From MB1-2 sp046566065 (GTDB taxonomy: Bacteria; Actinomycetota; CADDZG01; WHSQ01), in assembly GCA_046566065.1 (NCBI GenBank), contig JBKHXK010000015.1:1-57857 (forward strand): a stretch of 57,857 bases of DNA. The letters are read 5' to 3'. The position numbers and the translations under genes were made by a program. The notes beneath the pieces were generated by a model. The model was not told the origin of the DNA and ran no database searches. It worked only from the letters and a program-made list of their open reading frames with translations. Within the stretch, counting starts at the first letter, position 1. Every line of letters starts with the position of its first letter. This document shows, one piece after another, positions 7,623 through 15,330 of the stretch.

Positions 7623-8461
7623 CGGACTACGCGAACAGAGAGGTTCTGGTCGACACCGACTGGGTCGAGCAGAACCTCAACGACGACTCGATCGTGTTGG
7701 TCGAGGTCGACGAGGACATCACGGCTTACGAGAAGGGCCACATCCCCAACGCGATAGTGATCGATTGGGAGAACGAGCTCCACGACCAGCCCAGGCGCGA
7801 GTTCATCTCGTCAGAGGAGCTCGCGACGCTGCTGGGCGCGAAGGGCATCTCGAACGACGACACCATCGTCTTGTACAGCGGCAACAACAACTGGTTCGCC
7901 GCCTACGCCTACTGGCTCTTCAAGTACAGGGGCGTCGATAACGTGAAACTGCTGAACGGCGGCCGCAAGAAGTGGGAGCTGGAGAGTCGGCTGCTGACAC
8001 AGGACGAACCGAACCGCTCCGCGACGACGTTCCAGATCGGTCCGGAGAAGCCGGAGTTCAGGATCTTCCGTGACGAGGTGATCCAGCGCGCGAACGCCGG
8101 GGAGCAGGCGTGGGTCGATGTCCGCTCACCGGAGGAGTTCCGTGGTGAGCTGCTCGCTCCACCGCACCTTCCGCAGGAACAAGCACAGGTTCCGGGTCAC
8201 ATCCCCGGCTCGGCCAACATCACGTGGTCGAAGACCGTGAACGAAGACGGGACCTTCAAGAACGCCGACGAGCTACGAGAGCTCTATGCGGCCGAAGGGA
8301 TCACCCAAGACAAGGAAGTCGTGACCTATTGCCGGATCGGCGAGCGCTCTTCTCATTCGTGGTTCGTGTTGCGTGAGTTACTGGGGTTCGAAAGAGTTCG
8401 AAACTATGACGGGTCCTGGACGGAATATGGCTCGCTCGTTGGGGTACCTATAGAGAAGTAG
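7619..8461 (+). CDS. sseA: Two-domain thiosulfate/3-mercaptopyruvate sulfurtransferase
   Basis: 280 residues with two rhodanese domains. The N-terminal domain carries the VDTDWVEQNL and GHIPNAIVIDW signatures and has no catalytic cysteine. The C-terminal domain carries C238 in the active loop CRIGERSSHSW, the CRxGxR form associated with thiosulfate rather than mercaptopyruvate as donor, and closely resembles mycobacterial CysA/SseA proteins. GTG 7619 is chosen because it overlaps the preceding stop (GTGA) and follows GGGAGGAG. It transfers sulfane sulfur to thiophilic acceptors and may feed the nearby MoaD/ThiS-like carrier or ThiI. Confidence 0.9.
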   Translation: MTDYANREVLVDTDWVEQNLNDDSIVLVEVDEDITAYEKGHIPNAIVIDWENELHDQPRREFISSEELATLLGAKGISNDDTIVLYSGNNNWFAAYAYWLFKYRGVDNVKLLNGGRKKWELESRLLTQDEPNRSATTFQIGPEKPEFRIFRDEVIQRANAGEQAWVDVRSPEEFRGELLAPPHLPQEQAQVPGHIPGSANITWSKTVNEDGTFKNADELRELYAAEGITQDKEVVTYCRIGERSSHSWFVLRELLGFERVRNYDGSWTEYGSLVGVPIEK

Positions 8462-8494
8462 TGCTGCTGACTGCAACACCTGCTACTGGCACCG

Positions 8495-8525
8495 GAGGCC
8501 GTCGCTCGGGGGGAGCGGCGGCCTC
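8495..8525. terminator. Strong hairpin after the sulfurtransferase gene
   Basis: Two 13-base arms (GAGGCCGTCGCTC and GAGCGGCGGCCTC) pair with a single G-T wobble around a 5-base G loop. There is no T-run, so this is either a rho-assisted end or a transcript-stabilising stem. Confidence 0.5.
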
Positions 8526-8599
8526 TGCGCGTCCCAGCTCGGGCACGGTTTCCCTCGGGCAGGTACCGGCCGCCACGCATCTCTGCCTACTCTTGGCGG

Positions 8600-8839
8600 A
8601 TGAACGTGACCCTCGTGTGCTTCGGCCGCTTGAAGGATCACCTGCCCCCCGGCGGTTCTCGCAACAGGATCTCGGTCGAGGTGCCCGAGGGCGCCGACGT
8701 CGCGACCGCGGCCGGCGCCATCGGCGCGCGGCAACGGGATCTGTTCGCCGTCCTCGTGAACGGCGAGCGCTGCGACGCTCGCAAGGTACTCAGGGAAGGT
8801 GACGAGGTAACCTTGATGCCACCGTTCTCAGGCGGCTGA
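8600..8839 (+). CDS. MoaD/ThiS family sulfur carrier protein
   Basis: 79 residues, a complete ubiquitin-like beta-grasp protein ending in SGG, the di-glycine tail that is adenylated and thiocarboxylated in MoaD/ThiS carriers. VLVNGERCD and EGDEVTLMPPFSGG are typical of MoaD. It may supply sulfur for molybdopterin or another cofactor; no moaE, moeB or thiG is in view, so the pathway is open. A -10-like TACTCT lies 6 bases before ATG with no ribosome binding site, suggesting a leaderless start. It follows the sulfurtransferase, a possible sulfur donor. Confidence 0.88.
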   Translation: MNVTLVCFGRLKDHLPPGGSRNRISVEVPEGADVATAAGAIGARQRDLFAVLVNGERCDARKVLREGDEVTLMPPFSGG

Positions 8840-8864
8840 AACCCACGGTTAGGAGACGGATCCC

Positions 8865-10448
8865 ATGGCGGCGGCGAGCAAGAGTGGACGTAAGGCAGTT
8901 CCGGAGACCCTGAAATCGATCGACCCGCGCACGGGCGAGGTCATGCGGGAGATCCCGGCTACTCCGATAGAAGAGGTGCCCCTGGTGGTGGAGCGAGCGC
9001 GCAAGATGGCTCCCGAGTGGGCGGGGATCGGCGTCGAGGGTCGGGCTCGGATGTTGAACGAGGTCCGCCACCGGATCTACGACCGCATCGACGACATCGT
9101 GCGCATCGTCGGAGCGGAGAGCGGCAAGTCCGCGCAAGAGGTCCTCACGCTTGAGGTCTTCCCGACCCTGATCCTGCTCTCTTCGATGGGCAACGTCGCG
9201 ACCAGGGCCTTGAAGCCGGAGAAGGCGGGTCGCTTGATGGGGAGCATCATCTTCGGCACTCGGTCGCGGGTGGAGTGGCGCCCGTACGGAGTAGTCGGTG
9301 CGATCACCCCGTGGAACTACCCGGTGACCAACTGTTTCCTGGGTTTCCTCAGTGCCCTCTACGCGGGCAACACCGTGGTGTGCAAGCCGTCGGAGGTCAC
9401 GCCGGCTTCCGGTGAACTGATCGGGGAACTGCTCGACGTACTGCCGCCGAACGTCTTCACGATCATCCAAGGCGGGGGAGACGTGGGGGCCGCGCTGGTC
9501 GACGCTCCGTGCGACAAGATCTCCTTCATCGGGTCTCCACCGACCGGTCGCAAGATCCTGGAGGCAGCCGCCAAGCACCTGACGCCAACGGTGATGGAAC
9601 TCGGCGGCAAGGACGCCTCGATCGTCTGTGAGGACGCCGACATCGAAGTGGCCAGCTCCGGGGTCGCGTGGGGATCCTTCTACAACGCAGGGCAGACCTG
9701 CTGCTCGATGGAGCGTGTCTTCGTCCACGAGGCGGTCGCGGACCGGTTCGAGGAGCGCTTGTTAGAGAAGGTGTCCCGAATCAAGCGCGGGCAGGGGGGA
9801 TCCCCCATGGGGCCGCTCACCTTCAAGCCACAGCTCGAGAAGGTGGAGCGCCAGGTCCAGGACGCGATCGACAAGGGTGCTCGCGTCCTCTCCGGCGGAC
9901 CGGAGGCTTGGAGCGAGAAGCAGGGCTTCTGGTATGCCCCGACCGTCCTGGCGGATGTGAACGACGAGATGGAGGTCTTCCGCGAGGAATCGTTCGGCCC
10001 CGTCGTGACCATCACTCGAGTCCAGGACGACGACGAGGCGATCCGTCGAGCGAACGAGGACGGCGTTAACCTCACCGCGTCTGTCTGGTCCACGGACCGT
10101 CGCCGCATCTCGCGCATATCCAGCCGACTCAAGGCCGGCGTGTTGAGCTCGAACGAGCATGGCGCTCTGCCCGCGATGGGATGGGCCCCATGGGGCGGGG
10201 TCGGCGAGTCGGGCTTCGGACGGTTGAACGGCGTCTACGGGGTCCGGGAGTTCGCTATCCCGACCCACCACGCAGACAGCCTCTCTCCGAGGATGAAGAA
10301 GCCGTACTGGTACCCCTACAACGAGGTGCAGGAGAAGGTCGTCAGGGGGATGGCGGGTGTGCTCGGAGCGCGCACGATCGGCGGCAAGCTGGGCGCAGTG
10401 AAGGACGTCGCGGCCGGCTACGTGCAGACCCTGCGCTCGAGGCTCTAA
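8865..10448 (+). CDS. NAD(P)-dependent aldehyde dehydrogenase (succinate-semialdehyde type)
   Basis: 527 residues with the full aldehyde dehydrogenase superfamily pattern: cofactor-binding TPWNYPV, the general-base motif MELGGKD and the nucleophile C279 in NAGQTCCSMERV (a second cysteine follows at 280), then EESFGPV. It oxidises an aldehyde to the acid. The closest look is to the actinobacterial succinic-semialdehyde dehydrogenase group (GabD2-like) with its extended C-terminus, so GABA or polyamine breakdown is possible, but the substrate is not fixed. The start has TTAGGAGAC upstream. The stop interlocks with the stop of convergent thiI (CTAA, 4 bp). Confidence 0.88.
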   Translation: MAAASKSGRKAVPETLKSIDPRTGEVMREIPATPIEEVPLVVERARKMAPEWAGIGVEGRARMLNEVRHRIYDRIDDIVRIVGAESGKSAQEVLTLEVFPTLILLSSMGNVATRALKPEKAGRLMGSIIFGTRSRVEWRPYGVVGAITPWNYPVTNCFLGFLSALYAGNTVVCKPSEVTPASGELIGELLDVLPPNVFTIIQGGGDVGAALVDAPCDKISFIGSPPTGRKILEAAAKHLTPTVMELGGKDASIVCEDADIEVASSGVAWGSFYNAGQTCCSMERVFVHEAVADRFEERLLEKVSRIKRGQGGSPMGPLTFKPQLEKVERQVQDAIDKGARVLSGGPEAWSEKQGFWYAPTVLADVNDEMEVFREESFGPVVTITRVQDDDEAIRRANEDGVNLTASVWSTDRRRISRISSRLKAGVLSSNEHGALPAMGWAPWGGVGESGFGRLNGVYGVREFAIPTHHADSLSPRMKKPYWYPYNEVQEKVVRGMAGVLGARTIGGKLGAVKDVAAGYVQTLRSRL

Positions 10449-11632
10449 GCCCCGGCTGGAGGCGGGAGCTCCAGGATCCTCGTTTCGATCTCGGCGAGGG
10501 CCTTGCCTATCAGGCCCTCGATATCCAGCGCGGCTTCGGCTTTGGTTGCGTGGTCCGGACGTGAGCGCGTGGCAGGGGAGCGAGGCTCGAACAAGACGCA
10601 GCAATCTTGGTACTTGCGGGTCGAGATCTCGTAGGTGCCGATCGCCTTCGCGTCGTTGACGATCTCTTGTTTGTCCATGCCGATCAGTGGGCGAAGGACC
10701 TGGATCGGCTCGCCTTCGTCGAGAGCGGCCCCCACCGTGGTGATGTTCTCGATCGTCTGCGAGGCAACCTGGCCCAGCGAGTCCCCGGTGATGAGGGCCG
10801 AGGCTCCGCGCTGGCGCGCCAACGCAACGGCGATCCGCATCATCATGCGCCGGTACAGGATCACGCGCAGGCTCGACGGAGCGTTCGTCACTATCTCCCG
10901 TTGGATGTCGCCGAGCGGAACCAGGTGCAGCACGGTCTGTAGCTGGTACCTGGTCAAGGCCTCGGCGAGCTCCGAGGCCTGCCTGATCGAGGAAGGGTCC
11001 GTGAACGGGCGACCGTGGAAGTGGAGCATCTCGACCTCGGCCCCCCTGCGCCCCATACGCCAAGCCGCGACCGGCGAATCGATCCCACCCGACAGCAACG
11101 CCAGCATCTTGCCGGAGACGCCCGCCGGCAGCCCTCCCGGACCCAGCAGTCGTTTGCGATAGACGATCCCCGCTCCTCCGAAGAGGTCGATCCACGCAGT
11201 GGCGTCGGGATCGCTGAGATCGACGGGAGCACCGGTCGCGTCCTGGATCGACTTCCCGACCGCGACATTGATCTTCTGCGAGGACATCTCGAAGCTCGAG
11301 TAGGTCCTGCGGGATCGCACCGCGAAGGTGGTGAAGGGCTCGGACCGAAGCAACTCGATCGCGACCCGAGTGATCTCTTCCAGGGTCGGTTCGATCCGTA
11401 CTCCGCAACCGATGTAGGCCACACCGAAGACCCGGGCCGCGCGCTCGGCCGCCTCGAGCACCGGCGCCCCCTGGTCGAAATCGACCACCACCCGGCCGAA
11501 CCCGCGGCGAACCCGGTTGTAGCCCATGCCGCGCAGGGCGCGTTTCAGGTTCTTGGTGAGCTGCGCCTCGAAGAAGTCGCGGTTGCGACCCTTCAGCCCG
11601 ACCTCGTGGTAGTGCGCGACGAGTGCATCCAT
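10445..11632 (-). CDS. thiI: tRNA 4-thiouridine synthetase ThiI (no rhodanese domain)
   Basis: 395 residues. The N-terminal ferredoxin-like and THUMP domains (about 1-170) are followed by a PP-loop pyrophosphatase domain with LLSGGIDSPVAAW near residue 180. The C-terminal rhodanese extension of E. coli ThiI (482 residues) is absent, as in Bacillus-type ThiI, so an external sulfur donor is needed; the desulfurase SufS and the sulfurtransferase lie within 7 kb. It makes s4U8 in tRNA and, in some forms, supports thiazole synthesis. The start MDALVAHYHEVGLKGRN matches the family N-terminus. Confidence 0.93.
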   Translation of the reverse strand: MDALVAHYHEVGLKGRNRDFFEAQLTKNLKRALRGMGYNRVRRGFGRVVVDFDQGAPVLEAAERAARVFGVAYIGCGVRIEPTLEEITRVAIELLRSEPFTTFAVRSRRTYSSFEMSSQKINVAVGKSIQDATGAPVDLSDPDATAWIDLFGGAGIVYRKRLLGPGGLPAGVSGKMLALLSGGIDSPVAAWRMGRRGAEVEMLHFHGRPFTDPSSIRQASELAEALTRYQLQTVLHLVPLGDIQREIVTNAPSSLRVILYRRMMMRIAVALARQRGASALITGDSLGQVASQTIENITTVGAALDEGEPIQVLRPLIGMDKQEIVNDAKAIGTYEISTRKYQDCCVLFEPRSPATRSRPDHATKAEAALDIEGLIGKALAEIETRILELPPPAGA

Positions 11633-11667
11633 CGCTTAGTGGGCGGTGGGGTAGTCCAAGCCCATCA

Positions 11668-11958
11668 CTAGGAGAGCTCTTCTTCGAACCCTACGGAGAA
11701 GAGGGAGTCGACATCGTGGCGGGAATACACCTTGAACGCGACGAGCGTCTGGGTCCGGAGGATGCCCGGCACCTTCGCGATCTGCTCGGAGACCACCTGG
11801 GCAAGGTCGTCGTGGTTGCGGACCCTGACCATGATGACCAGGTCGTAGTCGCCGGCGACCGAGTAGACCTCGCTAACGTCGGGCAGGTCGGCGATCTGCT
11901 GAGCGGTCTCGGGGATCTGGTGGATATCGCATACCGCAAGAACGACCGTGGTAACCAT
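11668..11958 (-). CDS. Lrp/AsnC ligand-binding (RAM) domain protein
   Basis: 96 residues, equal to the C-terminal RAM (regulation of amino-acid metabolism) domain of Lrp/AsnC regulators, with no DNA-binding domain. The alternating hydrophobic pattern (VTTVVLAVCDIHQIPETAQQ, then VYSVAGDYDLVIMVRV) is characteristic. Stand-alone RAM proteins form rings that bind amino acids and may modulate full-length Lrp partners. AAGGAGT sits 10 bases before the ATG. Downstream of the sigma-factor gene on the same strand, behind a terminator hairpin; 35 bases upstream of thiI. Confidence 0.85.
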   Translation of the reverse strand: MVTTVVLAVCDIHQIPETAQQIADLPDVSEVYSVAGDYDLVIMVRVRNHDDLAQVVSEQIAKVPGILRTQTLVAFKVYSRHDVDSLFSVGFEEELS

Positions 11959-11982
11959 GTCTAGAAACTACTCCTTACATAG

Positions 11983-12008
11983 AACGGCGCACCCGAAGGT
12001 GCGCCGTT
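11983..12008 (-). terminator. UUCG-capped terminator hairpin after the sigma-factor gene
   Basis: On the minus strand the perfect 11-bp stem AACGGCGCACC / GGTGCGCCGTT is closed by a TTCG tetraloop. It lies between the sigma-factor 3' repeat and the ribosome binding site of the Lrp-like gene. No long T-run follows, so it may attenuate rather than stop readthrough. Confidence 0.65.
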
Positions 12009-12011
12009 GCT

Positions 12012-12067
12012 GTTCTGACGTTCGAAAAGCACGTCCAGGCGTGCTCCAGTTAACCCAGAACGGTTAG
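12012..12067 (-). repeat. Stop-codon-anchored 56-nt repeat, copy B (after sigma-factor gene)
   Basis: Read on the minus strand this matches 5982-6037 at 52 of 56 positions. It starts one base before the sigma-factor stop TAA (12064-12066), exactly as copy A does for sufU. The inner stem AGCACG/CGTGCT, the TTTT tract and the outer GTTCTG/CAGAAC arms are unchanged; the inner-loop bases CTCAGA of copy A are CCTGGA here. Confidence 0.85.
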
Positions 12068-13017
12068 ATCGTCACCATGTCTCGGAGCTTGCCGGGCGTG
12101 CTCGGGTGGCGAAGCTTCGAGAGGGCCTTGGCCTCGATCTGGCGGATCCGCTCGCGGGTGAGGTTGAACTCCTTGCCGACCTCCTCGAGGGTGCGGGGCT
12201 CGCCGGTGACGAGGCCGAATCGAAGGGCCAGGACCTTGCGCTCGCGGTCGCTGAGAGAGCCGAGCATGTTCCAGAGGTCCTCCTGTCGCAGAGCAACGGC
12301 GGCCGCCTGGAACGGACCTTCGACGTCCTCGTCCTCGATGAAGTCACCGAGCTCGGCATCCTCGTCGCCGACCGGCTCGTGCAGCGAGACCGGCTCGGGC
12401 AGGACGCGGAACGCCTCGCGGACCTTGTCGGGCGTGAGGTCGGAAGCCTCGGCGATCTCGTCTATCGTCGGCTCGCGACCGTGCTTCTCGAGGAGCTCGC
12501 TCTGGACCTTGCGCACGCGGTAGAGCGTCTCCACCATGTGCACCGGGATGCGGATCGTCCGGGCCTTGTCCGCGATCGCTCGCGTGATGGCCTGGCGGAT
12601 CCACCAGGTGGCGTAGGTGGAGAACTTGAAGCCTCGCTGGTAGTCGAACTTCTCGACCGCGCGCATCAGGCCGAGGTTGCCCTCCTGGATCAGGTCGAGC
12701 AGGGGGAGCCCCGCCGCGGAGTACTTCTTGGCGATCGAGACGACCAGCCGGAGGTTCGAGCGGATGAAGCGCTTCTTGGCAACCTGGCCCTCACGAGCCT
12801 TGCGCTCGAGACCGATGCGGGTCTTGTCGGCGAGCTTGCGGCCGTTGTCGAGCCGCTGCTGTGCCTTCTCGCCCTCCTCGATGGCGCGGGCGAGCTCGAC
12901 CTCTTCGACGTCGGTGAGAAGCGGGTACTGACCGATCTCGCGCAGGTACTGCCTAACGAGATCCTCATGTGCCGCTTCCTCACGAGAGGACTCGTAAGAG
13001 CGGGATGCGGTAGCCAT
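12064..13017 (-). CDS. rpoD: Primary-type RNA polymerase sigma factor (sigma-70 group 1/2)
   Basis: 317 residues. Region 1.2 (DLVRQYLREIGQYPLLT), regions 2.1-2.4 (LRLVVSIAKKY, DLIQEGNLGLMRAVEKFDY, TYATWWIRQAITRAI), region 3 and region 4.2 (TLEEVGKEFNLTRERIRQIE) are all present. It lacks a long acidic region 1.1, as in HrdB/SigA- or SigB-like actinobacterial factors of this length, so it could be the housekeeping sigma or a close paralogue. The RpoD-box and -10 recognition helices look intact. A GAGAGG-type ribosome binding site precedes ATG. The 3' end carries repeat copy B. Confidence 0.92.
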   Translation of the reverse strand: MATASRSYESSREEAAHEDLVRQYLREIGQYPLLTDVEEVELARAIEEGEKAQQRLDNGRKLADKTRIGLERKAREGQVAKKRFIRSNLRLVVSIAKKYSAAGLPLLDLIQEGNLGLMRAVEKFDYQRGFKFSTYATWWIRQAITRAIADKARTIRIPVHMVETLYRVRKVQSELLEKHGREPTIDEIAEASDLTPDKVREAFRVLPEPVSLHEPVGDEDAELGDFIEDEDVEGPFQAAAVALRQEDLWNMLGSLSDRERKVLALRFGLVTGEPRTLEEVGKEFNLTRERIRQIEAKALSKLRHPSTPGKLRDMVTI

Positions 13018-13340
13018 CGGTGATTACCTCTCTCTCTATGGATCGATACAGCTCGCGCGCCCCGAGCCAACCCTCATCGCTGCGAGGGCCCGGCCCAACC
13101 TCCTTCTCGGTCATCGGCCGGCTCTGTGCCCCCGTGGGGCTGCCGCGAGGCGGCTGGGCCGGGCGCCGATGTCATCCGTGAAGACGAGGGCATCGAAGCT
13201 GTTTGGTGCTGAAGTAACTGTTCTCCCATGGTAGAGGAATCCCTTCCCCAGGGGAAGCCCTTACCTGTTGTGGTTCAGGTACAAAAACAGCGATCTCTCG
13301 GCCGATATTCCCGCCACCTGGGCCGTAACATCTCGTCCTG
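13018..13340. other. 323-bp gap upstream of the sigma-factor gene
   Basis: No convincing open frame lies here. It should contain the sigma-factor promoter(s) on the minus strand and the start region of the DUF523 gene on the plus strand. A short palindrome TTCCCC-A-GGGGAA-like stretch is near 13243-13255. I could not place a reliable -35/-10 pair. Confidence 0.5.
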
Positions 13341-13817
13341 ATGTCGAAGAGGTCGGATCCAGGGCTTTCTGGGCTCGTATTGGTGTCGGCTTGCCTCGCT
13401 GGGAGGGCGTGTCGGTACGACGGGGGCTCGAACCCGGACCAGGGCATAGGCCGCCTGGTGGTCGAAGGTCGCGCCGTCCTGGTGTGCCCCGAGGAAGACG
13501 GCGGCCTGGGGACCCCCCGGCCCCCGGCCGAGATCGTGGGCGGCGATGGTCATGACGTCCTGGACGGCAAGGCTCGGGTCGTGACGAAGCAGGGCGGCGA
13601 CGTGACTACCGAGTACGTCAGGGGGGCCGAGCTGGCGCTGGCGGCCGCACGACAGGCGGGGGCAACGACGGCCGTGCTCAAGTCTCGGAGCCCCTCGTGC
13701 GGCAAGGGTTGTGTCTACGACGGTTCGTTCACCGCGACGCTGGCCGAGGGAGACGGGGTAACCGCCGCCCTCCTGCGACGCAACGGCATCGAGGTTCTCA
13801 CCGACGAAGAGGTCTGA
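13341..13817 (+). CDS. DUF523 family protein
   Basis: 158 residues. Diagnostic motifs are VSACLAGRACRYDGGSN near the N-terminus, CPEEDGGLGTPRPPAEI, and LKSRSPSCGKGCVYDG towards the C-terminus. The conserved cysteines suggest a metal or redox site, but the biochemical role of DUF523 is not established. No ribosome binding site is visible before ATG; an alternative leaderless start is possible. Stand-alone gene, divergent from the sigma-factor gene. Confidence 0.88.
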   Translation: MSKRSDPGLSGLVLVSACLAGRACRYDGGSNPDQGIGRLVVEGRAVLVCPEEDGGLGTPRPPAEIVGGDGHDVLDGKARVVTKQGGDVTTEYVRGAELALAAARQAGATTAVLKSRSPSCGKGCVYDGSFTATLAEGDGVTAALLRRNGIEVLTDEEV

Positions 13818-13958
13818 GTCGTCCGCTTAAGTCTCTTGCGGGGCTGCCTTCGGCGCTCTCAGATCTTCGTTCCCCGGCGAACCCAGATACAGGCAGGAAC
13901 CGCGCGCCGGACGCAGAACCGTCACAGGGACCGATCGCAACCAGTAATAGGAGACGCT

Positions 13959-14420
13959 ATGAAGAAGAGCATCGCAGTTGCCCTCTCGCTCGGCCTGCTG
14001 GTCGGCGCGTTGGTCGCACCCGCTGAGGCGGGCAAGAGGAAGCCCAAGAAGGTGACCCGTGAGGCAGAGGGGTCTTACGACCTACCGCCTCTGGTCATCG
14101 CCGGGACCTGCTCCCAGACGGGAGCGATCGGGTGTGTGACTTTCCTAACCGGCCCCAAAGAGAACTTCGTCACGGCGAAGGTCACCGACCAGCACGGCCA
14201 GCCGGTGGCGGTCTCGATCTCGGCCAACACCGACGGTGAGATCGGTGACGACGAGAGCTACGGGGACTTCTGCGGAGAGACCGAAGAGCCCATCGCCGTC
14301 CCTCCGAGCACCGAGCTTCACTTCTGGGTTGGCGCCGCGACCGACATCGGCGTGAGCGGATGCGTTCCCGGCGCGGCCACGAGCGGCAAGATCAACGTCA
14401 TCTTTTCGAACCTGCCCTAA
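13959..14420 (+). CDS. Small secreted protein of unknown function
   Basis: 153 residues. A clear signal peptide (residues 1-24: MKKSIAVALSLGLLVGALVA then a PAEAG cleavage region) is followed by a basic GKRKPKK segment and a beta-rich mature domain with cysteines that could form disulfides (in GTCSQTGAIGCVTF, GDFCGE and SGCVPG). ATG 13959 has AGGAGACGCT before it. The signal peptide and basic stretch resemble those of the next two secreted proteins, but the mature domain does not obviously align with them. Followed by a strong terminator. Not recognised as a named family. Confidence 0.75.
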   Translation: MKKSIAVALSLGLLVGALVAPAEAGKRKPKKVTREAEGSYDLPPLVIAGTCSQTGAIGCVTFLTGPKENFVTAKVTDQHGQPVAVSISANTDGEIGDDESYGDFCGETEEPIAVPPSTELHFWVGAATDIGVSGCVPGAATSGKINVIFSNLP

Positions 14421-14438
14421 GACCGATCAAGACGCTAG

Positions 14439-14470
14439 AAGAGCCGACCCCTTCAGGGGTCGGCTCTTTC
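14439..14470 (+). terminator. Intrinsic terminator after the first secreted-protein gene
   Basis: AAGAGCCGACCCC-TTCA-GGGGTCGGCTCTT is a perfect 13-bp stem with a 4-base loop and T-rich tail, 19 bases after the stop. Confidence 0.9.
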
Positions 14471-14543
14471 TCTTTCCCGGTCGGAGGAACTCCGGCGGTG
14501 CGCTTCTCGAACCTCGGCTAGAGGATCAACGGCTCGCGGTTGC

Positions 14544-14572
14544 GGCCGGGCCTCTCCGTAGGCCGGCCTTTT
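14544..14572 (+). terminator. Second terminator-like hairpin upstream of the tandem secreted genes
   Basis: GGCCGG-G-CCT, a 6-base loop, then AGG-CCGGCC and TTTT. One bulged G interrupts the stem. It lies about 75 bases after the previous terminator with no gene between, so it may end a short leader RNA or attenuate the following gene. Confidence 0.5.
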
Positions 14573-14585
14573 CTCCGCCGGGCGC

Positions 14586-14614
14586 AGGATTCGTACCTGT
14601 CCGGGGCGAATCCT
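14586..14614 (+). promoter_or_regulatory. Leader hairpin before the tandem secreted genes
   Basis: The perfect 8-bp arms AGGATTCG and CGAATCCT enclose 13 bases and are followed by CCCC, 43 bases before the ATG. It may be part of a 5' leader structure. No known riboswitch consensus fits. Confidence 0.35.
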
Positions 14615-14656
14615 CCCCACGCAGGCAAAGAGCCTTACTCACCTTGGGAGATGAAG

Positions 14657-15310
14657 ATGAAGAGAGCGATCGCCGTAGCACTGGCCCTGGGGCTGTTGGG
14701 CTCCTCTTTCGTTGTTCCCGCCTCTGCCAAGAAGGCGAAGCCCGTGAAGACGACGCTTTACATGCACGGACAGACGCCGTCGGGAGAGGTCGATGGTGTG
14801 CAGTGGTTCGCCGATGGTGCCGGGTTCCAGTCCCCGCTGACGCTGGACACCACGGAGCCGTCCGACCCCATGCCGAAGTCCATGAACTATTTCAATCCCG
14901 CGCTGAACGATCAGTGCACCGGTCTGCCGCTCGGGTTCCCGACCTTCACCGGGACCCTCGCCGGGACGATCGTCGGCGACGCGAAGATGACCCTGCATTT
15001 CGCAAGCGCGCCGGCGGCCATCAAGGCTCGCATCTGGACCGACATCGCTCCGTTCTCCGCTTGCAACGAGAACTACATCGAGCCCGCATCTGAGGTGGAT
15101 GTGGATGTTCCCGCCGGCCAGAACGCGGTCGAGGTGACCTTCCCGAAGCTCAAGCTGAAGGCGGCGAACTCGATCATGATCGAGATCCTTGCCCTTAGCG
15201 GGTCCGACTACCGCGGCCAGGTCGGGCGTTTGCTCTACGACTCCACCGCGGCCCCCACCAGCATCACGTTCAACTGCATCCCTGCCGCAGGCGCAAAGAC
15301 CTGCTCGTAA
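14657..15310 (+). CDS. Secreted protein, tandem paralogue 1
   Basis: 217 residues with a signal peptide (MKRAIAVALALGLLGSSFVV, then a PASAK cleavage site). The mature part begins with lysines, then KTTLYMHGQTPSGE, and ends GRLLYDSTAAPTSITFNC followed by a TCS tail. It shares this layout residue by residue with the next gene (KPVxTTLYxHG, IEPASEVDVDV-type strand, GRLLYDSxAAPxSI, cysteines near the end). The pattern suggests a single beta-sandwich secreted domain; function unknown. GGGAG is placed correctly for ATG 14657, less well for in-frame ATG 14651. Confidence 0.75.
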   Translation: MKRAIAVALALGLLGSSFVVPASAKKAKPVKTTLYMHGQTPSGEVDGVQWFADGAGFQSPLTLDTTEPSDPMPKSMNYFNPALNDQCTGLPLGFPTFTGTLAGTIVGDAKMTLHFASAPAAIKARIWTDIAPFSACNENYIEPASEVDVDVPAGQNAVEVTFPKLKLKAANSIMIEILALSGSDYRGQVGRLLYDSTAAPTSITFNCIPAAGAKTCS

Positions 15311-15330
15311 GCCTCTATCAGGAGAAGTCG

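Noticed and set aside
9762..11408. 548-residue minus-strand frame inside the dehydrogenase/thiI region
   Set aside because: It overlaps two well-supported genes and is arginine-rich without domain motifs, the usual signature of a shadow frame at high GC.
12064..13017. Sigma factor as an alternative stress sigma rather than primary
   Set aside because: The region 2.4 and 4.2 helices look primary-type. The short N-terminus leaves group 2 possible, so I kept rpoD with moderate confidence rather than calling sigB.
13880..13958. Cyclic-di-GMP or c-di-AMP riboswitch before the secreted proteins (GGACGCAGAACC and GGGGCGAATCC pieces)
   Set aside because: Only short fragments resemble the consensus motifs; the required tetraloop, receptor and paired stems could not be assembled.
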